Assembly (NCBI GenBank): GCA_945889235.1
Contig: CAMDBK010000203.1
Coordinates: 1-5,765 of the forward strand
Direction: 5' to 3'
DNA length: 5,765 nucleotides
Source of the DNA: Chitinophaga pinensis
GTDB taxonomy: Bacteria > Bacteroidota > Bacteroidia > SXHM01
Below, piece by piece: positions 1-4,344 of the stretch (position 1 is its first letter; every line of letters begins with the position of its first letter). The notes under the pieces were generated by a model that was not told the origin of the DNA, did no database searches, and worked only from the letters and a program-made list of their open reading frames with translations. Position numbers and translations under genes: made by a program.

Positions 1-240
1 AGGTGAAGCAAAATGCAGAATGTAATGCAACTCACCCGGCACAAACACAAACTTGGAAACATCGTGGTGATAAAATTCAAACTGCTCGAGTTTAAACAGG
101 TGCTCTATGTTGCTCAGGCTTCCGGTAATCAGGTTGTCCATGCCAATAACATGATACCCTTCTTTTATAAATCTATCGCAGAGATGTGAGCCGAGGAAAC
201 CCGCGGCTCCGGTAATTAATATTCTTTTTCTTTCAGGCAT
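1..240 (-). CDS. UDP-glucuronate decarboxylase-like NAD-dependent epimerase/dehydratase, N-terminal part
   Basis: The first 80 residues of an extended short-chain dehydrogenase/reductase are visible; the rest lies beyond the left edge. The start is the ATG at 240-238, giving MPERKRILITGAAGFLGSHL. The NAD-binding glycine motif GAAGFLG is at residues 11-17, and D35 in GMDN is placed to bind the adenosine ribose. Then follow LITGSLSNIEHL and the HHDVS segment at 58-62, and the fragment ends in LHFASP. The ITG..GFLGSHLCDR start, the DN..TG..NI.HL spacing and the H(F/L)ASP end are typical of the UXS (UDP-xylose synthase) branch, which oxidises, decarboxylates and reduces UDP-glucuronate in the cytosol. 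The catalytic YxxxK lies outside the window, so the exact reaction is inferred; another UDP-sugar 4-epimerase/dehydratase is possible. It starts 46 nt after the ugd stop on the same strand, and Ugd would make its substrate, which supports the call. Confidence 0.85.
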   Translation of the reverse strand, partial: MPERKRILITGAAGFLGSHLCDRFIKEGYHVIGMDNLITGSLSNIEHLFKLEQFEFYHHDVSKFVFVPGELHYILHFASP

Positions 241-245
241 ATCAA

Positions 246-326
246 AGGATTTAACCCTCTCCTTTGGAGAGGGCAGGGTGAGGTTTTTAGGATTTAACCC
301 TCTCCTTTGGAGGGGGCAGGGTAAGG
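246..326. repeat. Tandem pair of 38-nt hairpin repeats (43-nt period) across the ugd stop codon
   Basis: Two direct copies lie at 246-283 and 289-326, differing at two positions (270/313 A to G and 280/323 G to A). Each contains a stem-loop. In copy 1 CCCTCTCC (255-262) and GGAGAGGG (266-273) pair perfectly around a TTT loop, followed by GCAGGGTGAGG. Copy 2 (298-305 with 309-316) has one changed pair: a G.U wobble on the plus strand, and an A.C mismatch in the minus-strand transcript. Copy 2 lies inside the ugd reading frame and supplies its last 12 codons plus a base of the stop. Copy 1 fills most of the gap before the downstream gene. The form (short GC-rich palindrome, conserved flank, tandem copies) resembles REP-type elements; I recall similar sequences being dispersed in Bacteroidota genomes but cannot check that here. 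Confidence 0.85.
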
Positions 327-1648
327 CTGTTTACGGCTTCGCGACCTATGCTGTAATAGGTATAGCCAAGTTCTTTCATGCTTTGATTGTCGTATAAATT
401 GCGTCCGTCAAAAATTACTTTGTTCTTTAATGCAGCAGTAATTTTATCAAAATCAGGATTACGGAAAAGGCTCCATTCCGTTGCTATCACCAAGGCATCG
501 GCACCTTGCAGCGCATCATAATGGTTTTCGGTAAAGTTTATTTTTGTTCCCAACAGTTTCTTTACGTTGTTCATTGCCTCGGGATCAAATGCAGTAACTG
601 CTGCACCTGCTTTCAGCAATTCTTCAATGATGTAAAGAGCGGGTGCTTCCCTGATATCATCTGTATCAGGTTTGAAAGCCAAGCCCCACAACGCAATTTT
701 TTTACCTTTCATCTCGCCTGAGGCGAGACCACCAAAGTGTTCCAGAATTTTAGGAACAATAATGGTTTTTTGTTTTTCATTTACTTCCATCACAGCCTCT
801 AGCAAGGCAAAGTTATATCCAACATCGCTGGCTGATTTAGCAATTGCCTGAACATCTTTAGGAAAACAGCTTCCTCCATATCCAATACCAGGGAAAAGAA
901 AACGTTTTCCAATTCTGTCGTCAGAGCCAATGCCTATGCGCACTTTGTCAACATCAGCGCCCAGCAACTCGCAGAGGTTTGCAATCTCATTCATGAACGT
1001 AATCTTCGTTGCAAGAAAAGCGTTGGCAGCATATTTAGTCAGCTCTGCACTTTTCTCGTCCATAAAAATCACAGGATTTCCCTGACGCACATAAGGCTTG
1101 AATAAATCGCCCATAATGTGTTTTGCTTTCTCAGAACTTGTGCCTATTACAACGCGGTCGGGTTTCATAAAATCATCTACTGCAAAGCCCTCACGCAAAA
1201 ATTCAGGATTGCTTACCACATCAAAATCTACTTTAGCATTCTTTGCAATCGCAACACGAACTTTCTCGGCAGTGCCGACAGGTACAGTGCTTTTGTCAAC
1301 GATTACTTTGTAATCTTTAATAAGCTTGCCCAAATCATTTGCAACACCTAATATATAGGAAAGGTCGGCAGAGCCATCCTCACCAGGAGGTGTAGGTAGC
1401 GCAAGGAAAATAACTTTTGCGTTTTCAATGGCTTCAGCAAGGTTGGTAGTAAATGTTAATCTGCCTTGTTTGATGTTACGTTCAAATATCACATCAAGGT
1501 GTGGTTCATAAATCGGCACAATACCGTCCTTCATCTTGCGGATTTTTTCTGCATCAATGTCAACGCAGACAACGTTATTACCCGTTTCAGCAAAACAAGT
1601 TCCGGTAACCAATCCAACGTATCCTGTTCCTACAACTGCTATGTTCAT
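287..1648 (-). CDS. ugd: UDP-glucose 6-dehydrogenase
   Basis: This cytosolic enzyme oxidises UDP-glucose to UDP-glucuronate with two NAD+. The 453 residues hold all three expected domains. The N-terminal Rossmann domain has GTGYVG at 7-12, D30 for NAD ribose, and STVPVGT at 120-126. The central helical domain has NPEFLREG at 147-154 and LTKYAANAFLATK at 203-215, with the conserved K205. The catalytic loop GYGGSCFPKD (257-266) carries the nucleophile C261 and D265. The C-terminal UDP-binding domain begins near KGKKIALWGLAFKP (314-327), followed by TDDIREAP. Two features look acquired. Residues 308-312 (LASGE) are encoded by a perfect palindrome and look like an insertion between the central and C-terminal domains. 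The C-terminal 12 residues are encoded by a hairpin repeat and lie beyond the usual family end near YYSIGR. All key residues are intact, so the enzyme is probably active. It is the middle gene of a minus-strand operon, 99 nt after the aminotransferase stop. Confidence 0.97.
   Translation of the reverse strand: MNIAVVGTGYVGLVTGTCFAETGNNVVCVDIDAEKIRKMKDGIVPIYEPHLDVIFERNIKQGRLTFTTNLAEAIENAKVIFLALPTPPGEDGSADLSYILGVANDLGKLIKDYKVIVDKSTVPVGTAEKVRVAIAKNAKVDFDVVSNPEFLREGFAVDDFMKPDRVVIGTSSEKAKHIMGDLFKPYVRQGNPVIFMDEKSAELTKYAANAFLATKITFMNEIANLCELLGADVDKVRIGIGSDDRIGKRFLFPGIGYGGSCFPKDVQAIAKSASDVGYNFALLEAVMEVNEKQKTIIVPKILEHFGGLASGEMKGKKIALWGLAFKPDTDDIREAPALYIIEELLKAGAAVTAFDPEAMNNVKKLLGTKINFTENHYDALQGADALVIATEWSLFRNPDFDKITAALKNKVIFDGRNLYDNQSMKELGYTYYSIGREAVNSLTLPPPKERVKS
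712..728. repeat. 17-nt perfect palindrome inserted in frame in ugd
   Basis: TCTCGCCT (712-719) and AGGCGAGA (721-728) are exact reverse complements around a single central G at 720. On the coding strand, the 15 bases CTCGCCTCAGGCGAG encode LASGE (residues 308-312 of Ugd). Without them the protein would read HFGG-MKGKKIALWG, which matches the usual family layout, where a short loop joins the central domain to the C-terminal Rossmann fold. The palindrome is more GC-rich than the surrounding gene. I see no second copy in the window. Confidence 0.75.
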
Positions 1649-1673
1649 CTTTAAATTAATTTGTCAATTTGTT

Positions 1674-1745
1674 GTGTCATGCTGAGCGTAGTCGAAGCAT
1701 CAATTATTATTTATTATTACCCTTCGACTACGCTCAGGGTGACAC
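1674..1745. repeat. Head-to-head pair of REP-like hairpin elements between aminotransferase and ugd
   Basis: Two 27-nt arms (1674-1700 and 1719-1745) are inverted copies around an 18-nt AT-only-but-one spacer, with 23 of 27 positions matching. Each arm can also fold by itself. The left arm has ATGCT (1679-1683) pairing with AGCAT (1696-1700); the right arm has ACCCT (1719-1723) pairing with AGGGT (1736-1740). Both enclose the same 12-nt core, read as GAGCGTAGTCGA in one direction. All four differences between arms are at paired stem positions and keep pairing. The element occupies almost all of the 99-nt gap and ends 2 nt from the aminotransferase stop codon. It could act as an mRNA-stabilising or partial termination structure between the two genes, but no T-run follows on either strand. 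The CTTCGACTACGCTCAG core is, from memory, a common dispersed bacterial repeat. Confidence 0.85.
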
Positions 1746-1747
1746 TC

Positions 1748-2896
1748 CTAAGATTTATTTACAAATTTCAAAACATTTTCAGTGATATAAGAAAGTGTTT
1801 CTTCATCCATCTCAGTATGCATTGGCAGAGATATTACATTCTTACAAAGCTCTACTGTTACCTGAAAATTCTCATCCTTAAACAACGGATTAGCATAAGC
1901 CTTCTGATGATGCAACGGCAGCGGATAATAAATCATTGCCGGAATATTTTTAGAACCTAAAAACTCTTTCAGTTGTGTGCGGTCAACACCATTTAATACT
2001 AATGTATATTGGTGAAAAACATGTGTTGAGTTTTTTGAACGTGCAGGAGTTTTGATTTTCGGATTGTTTGCAAACGCCTTGTCGTAGAAGCCTGCAGCTT
2101 TATTCCGTGCTGCGGCATATTCGTCAAGGTGTTTCAGCTTTACTCTTAACACTGCTGCCTGTATACTGTCAAGGCGTGAGTTCACACCAATATCATCATG
2201 AATATATTGCACCGATTGCCCGTGATTGGCAATCATTCGCAGGCGTGCGGCAAGTATATCGTCATTGGTGTACATTGCACCGCCATCACCATAACAGCCT
2301 AAATTCTTGGAAGGAAAAAATGAAGTGCAACCAACTGTTCCTATTGTTCCGCCTTTTGCTTTTTTACCATCGGTATTTGTATAATCAGCGCCTATTGCCT
2401 GCGCCACATCTTCAATCACAAACAGGTTGTGTTTGCGGGCAATCTCCATGATTGGTTCCATATCGGCACATTGTCCGTAAAGGTGAACCGGCACAATTGC
2501 TTTTGTTTTTGCAGTTATCGCTTTTTCAATCGCAGCAGGGTCAATGGTAAATGTATCGGGATTTACTTCTACCAGCACAGGAGTTAATTTCAACAGCGCA
2601 ATAACTTCGGCAGTTGCTACATAGGTAAAGTTGGCGGTAATTACTTCATCACCCGGTTGCAGATTCAGCGCCATCATGGCAATCTGTAATGCATCCGTTC
2701 CGTTGGCGCAGGGAATAACGTGTTTAACACCTAAGTACTTCTCCAGCTCAGCCTGAAAAGATTTTACTTCAGGTCCGTTTATAAAAGCAGTGTTACTGAT
2801 AACATTCTGAATAGCTGCATCCACCTCAGTCTTTATTTTTGCATACTGGGTTTTAAGATCAACCATCTGTATCTGTTTCATGGCAATATCCGTCAT
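1748..2896 (-). CDS. DegT/DnrJ/EryC1/StrS-family PLP-dependent sugar aminotransferase
   Basis: This enzyme transfers an amino group, normally from glutamate, to a keto group on a nucleotide-linked sugar in the cytosol. The 382-residue length is usual for the family. Visible features include NGTDAL at 65-70 (phosphate contact), EDVAQAIGA at 162-170 with D163 to hold the pyridine nitrogen, and SFFPSKNLGCYGDGGA at 192-207, whose K197 should form the Schiff base with PLP. NSRLDSIQAAVL and YYPLPLHHQKAY further on are also family hallmarks. The sequence reads most like WbpE/WlbC-type enzymes, which act on UDP-3-keto-GlcNAcA, but the exact substrate cannot be fixed. The annotated start is the ATG at 2896, just downstream of a promoter; a second Met, M6 at 2881 (MKQIQMVDLK), begins where most homologues begin and may be the true start. 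It is the first gene of the minus-strand operon with ugd and the decarboxylase-like gene. Confidence 0.92.
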   Translation of the reverse strand: MTDIAMKQIQMVDLKTQYAKIKTEVDAAIQNVISNTAFINGPEVKSFQAELEKYLGVKHVIPCANGTDALQIAMMALNLQPGDEVITANFTYVATAEVIALLKLTPVLVEVNPDTFTIDPAAIEKAITAKTKAIVPVHLYGQCADMEPIMEIARKHNLFVIEDVAQAIGADYTNTDGKKAKGGTIGTVGCTSFFPSKNLGCYGDGGAMYTNDDILAARLRMIANHGQSVQYIHDDIGVNSRLDSIQAAVLRVKLKHLDEYAAARNKAAGFYDKAFANNPKIKTPARSKNSTHVFHQYTLVLNGVDRTQLKEFLGSKNIPAMIYYPLPLHHQKAYANPLFKDENFQVTVELCKNVISLPMHTEMDEETLSYITENVLKFVNKS

Positions 2897-2924
2897 TGTT
2901 AGTGCAGTTTTTTTTAAGCGGCTG

Positions 2925-2932
2925 CAAATATA
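2925..2932 (-). promoter_or_regulatory. Bacteroidota-type -7 promoter box for the nucleotide-sugar operon
   Basis: On the minus strand this reads TATATTTG, an exact match to the Bacteroidota primary sigma factor -7 consensus TAnnTTTG. A transcript starting a few bases downstream would have a leader of about 20-25 nt before the ATG at 2896. The -33 element is weak: only a CTTTAAG-like stretch near 2949-2954 is seen, in place of TTTG. There is no purine-rich Shine-Dalgarno before the start, as is common in this phylum. No other good promoter is seen before ugd, so this one probably drives all three genes. Confidence 0.6.
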
Positions 2933-3030
2933 GTTAAATACATAAATCTTAAAGGAATGCTGTTTGCTTTAATCTGGCTGTGGAATATCAACTCCTTGTT
3001 AATTATTTCTGTTCGTTTCATTAAAACAAT

Positions 3031-3038
3031 TATTTTTG
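3031..3038 (+). promoter_or_regulatory. Bacteroidota-type -7 promoter box for the secreted protein and two-component genes
   Basis: TATTTTTG matches TAnnTTTG exactly and lies 29 nt upstream of the ATG at 3068, which gives a leader of about 20-25 nt. A weak -33 candidate (TTTCTG, ending at 3011) sits 19 nt upstream of the box. It is divergent to the minus-strand promoter about 100 bp away. Confidence 0.55.
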
Positions 3039-3067
3039 TCATCTCCTATTCAGAATCAACCAGCTAA

Positions 3068-3604
3068 ATGAGGAAAATATTAACCACTGTTTTAAGCGTA
3101 TTTATTTCGTTTTCTTTTGTTTTTGCGCAGGATGACTTGTGCGCTAATCTTAAGAAAATTCTTACAGAGGGAAACACGCAGTTTACAAGTTTGCGCGGTG
3201 AGGCAACCTCTAAAATTATTTCAGGAGTTCAGCGTCCGTATTACCTTTCTTCTGTAAAAGTCGGCAACGATAAAGGCTATGTTTATGATAACGGTGAATA
3301 TCCCGGTTACGAAGAAATTATTGCTGTAAGTACTGTAAAAGGTGATGTTCCCGAAGCTAAGCTGGTTCAGGAATTTGAATCCTATAAAGAAAAAATAAAA
3401 GCCTGTTTTGCAGCTAACACAGAGTGGAAACTGATAGAAAAAGATAAAACAAATGACCTGTATTTAGAAGACACCAATTTCAGGAAATTAGTTGGTTTTG
3501 AACTTAAAAAAGCACCGAAAGTAAAATTTGAACTGTACATGTATAACAACCGTGTAGCCGGTCACTGGTGTATTGAATTAAACGTAGAAGGAATTGGTAA
3601 ATAA
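3068..3604 (+). CDS. Small secreted protein of unknown function
   Basis: I do not recognise the family. The 178-residue product begins with a clear Sec signal peptide: MRKIL, then a hydrophobic run to FVFA (residues 17-20), then QDDLC, with cleavage most likely after A20. C25 is not in a convincing lipobox, so I favour a soluble periplasmic or exported protein over a lipoprotein. The mature part is about 158 residues, mixed charged and aromatic, with no further membrane segment. C25, C113 and C168 are its only cysteines. The second half alternates helix-like (VQEFESYKEKIKACF) and strand-like segments (VKFELYMYN, HWCIELNV), suggesting a small alpha/beta fold. The stop is 15 nt before a LytTR response regulator on the same strand, so the two are almost certainly co-transcribed. 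The protein could be an envelope-side partner or an output of that system, but this is inference from position only. Confidence 0.8.
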   Translation: MRKILTTVLSVFISFSFVFAQDDLCANLKKILTEGNTQFTSLRGEATSKIISGVQRPYYLSSVKVGNDKGYVYDNGEYPGYEEIIAVSTVKGDVPEAKLVQEFESYKEKIKACFAANTEWKLIEKDKTNDLYLEDTNFRKLVGFELKKAPKVKFELYMYNNRVAGHWCIELNVEGIGK

Positions 3605-3619
3605 CATAAAACAAATAAA

Positions 3620-4300
3620 ATGAACTGTATAATAGTTGATGACGATGAACTTTCAAGAGCAGCGCTCCGGAAATGTATTGAACGCGCAGATTTCCTTACC
3701 ATTCTTACTGAGTGTAAAGATGCTGTAGAGGCGCAAAAGTTTATCCGCGATAACCAGGTGGACTTAATGTTCCTGGATGTGGAGATGCCCGAAATGAGCG
3801 GTATAGAATTCATAAAGAATGTTGAAGTTTCGTGTCAGGTTATTATCGTTTCTTCCAAAAAGGAGTACGCGGTTGATGCGTTTGAATACAATGTTACCGA
3901 CTATCTTTTAAAACCCGTGCAGTACGCACGTTTCCTGAAAGCAGTTGAAAAAGCCCGTCAGATATATGAAAATGTGCAAAGTGAAGGCAGTAATTCTCTG
4001 CTCATAAAACAGGAATCTAAATTAGTGAAACTGGAACTGGTGAACATTTATTACATCGAAGCTTTTTCTGATTACGTAAATATTTACACCAAAACCGCCC
4101 GCTACACCGTGCTTTCAACTATGAAAGCCATTGAAAGCAAACTTCCTTCAGCAGAGTTTATGCGCGTTCACCGTTCCTACATTGTAAGGCTTGACCGGAT
4201 AAGTGTTATAGAAGAAAACACCATTGTATTGAATGATAAACTTATTCCTGTAAGCCGCTCTAACAAAGACGGATTGGTAAGAAGACTGAATATTTTGTAA
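3620..4300 (+). CDS. LytTR-family response regulator (receiver plus LytTR DNA-binding domain)
   Basis: This is a cytoplasmic transcription factor switched by phosphorylation. The receiver domain covers about residues 1-118: acidic pocket D7-D9 (IVDDDE), phospho-acceptor D53 in MFLDVEMPEMSG, switch residue S78 in IIVSS, and K98 in DYLLKP. After a short linker, the LytTR domain spans about 125-226, with IEAFSDYVNIYT, the strongly conserved EFMRVHRSYIVRLDRI (179-194) and a C-terminal IPVSRSNKDGLVRRL. LytTR domains bind short direct repeats in promoters. At 226 residues it is slightly short of the common 240-250 but complete. It starts 15 nt after the secreted-protein gene, behind an A-rich leader with no Shine-Dalgarno, and lies 44 nt before a sensor kinase gene that may be its partner. 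Its targets are unknown; the divergent promoter region (2897-3067) is an obvious candidate. Confidence 0.95.
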   Translation: MNCIIVDDDELSRAALRKCIERADFLTILTECKDAVEAQKFIRDNQVDLMFLDVEMPEMSGIEFIKNVEVSCQVIIVSSKKEYAVDAFEYNVTDYLLKPVQYARFLKAVEKARQIYENVQSEGSNSLLIKQESKLVKLELVNIYYIEAFSDYVNIYTKTARYTVLSTMKAIESKLPSAEFMRVHRSYIVRLDRISVIEENTIVLNDKLIPVSRSNKDGLVRRLNIL

Positions 4301-4302
4301 CC

Positions 4303-4331
4303 ATTGCCTTCCTGAATTTGTAAGAGGCAAT
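4303..4331 (+). other. Possible hairpin between the response regulator and kinase genes
   Basis: ATTGCCT (4303-4309) and AGGCAAT (4325-4331) are exact reverse complements around a 15-nt loop. It lies directly after the regulator's stop and before the kinase ATG. It has no T-run after it, so it is not a standard terminator; it could modulate the ratio of the two products or be chance. Confidence 0.3.
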
Positions 4332-4344
4332 ATAAATAATCAGG

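Noticed and set aside
246..326. CRISPR array
   Set aside because: There are only two copies, with a 5-nt gap between units, no spacer-sized unique sequence, and the second copy is inside a coding region. No cas gene is present.
1674..1745. Rho-independent terminator after the aminotransferase gene
   Set aside because: The inverted repeat is strong, but no T-run follows the stem on either strand, the loop is AT-rich and long, and the two copies look like a repeat pair. ugd has no promoter of its own that I can see, so read-through is expected.
1661..1960. Plus-strand reading frame of 99 codons over the inverted repeat
   Set aside because: It is made of the repeat plus the antisense of the aminotransferase 3' end; there is no promoter, and the composition is typical of a chance frame.
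2068..2451. Plus-strand reading frame of 127 codons
   Set aside because: It lies wholly opposite the aminotransferase, which has full family motifs. The product is rich in L, H, R and C with no recognisable motif, as expected of an antisense shadow.
2897..3067. Small gene or RNA in the divergent intergenic region
   Set aside because: No frame of useful length with a plausible start, and no strong hairpin or terminator, was seen; the region is explained by two promoters and leaders.
3068..3604. Lipoprotein assignment for the secreted protein
   Set aside because: C25 follows the signal peptide, but the preceding residues are QDDL, with charged positions where a lipobox needs small or hydrophobic ones. 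Cleavage after A20 fits better.
4313..4320. Promoter box TGAATTTG before the kinase gene
   Set aside because: It differs from TAnnTTTG at the second base, lies in the loop of the hairpin and has no -33 partner. Co-transcription with the regulator is simpler.
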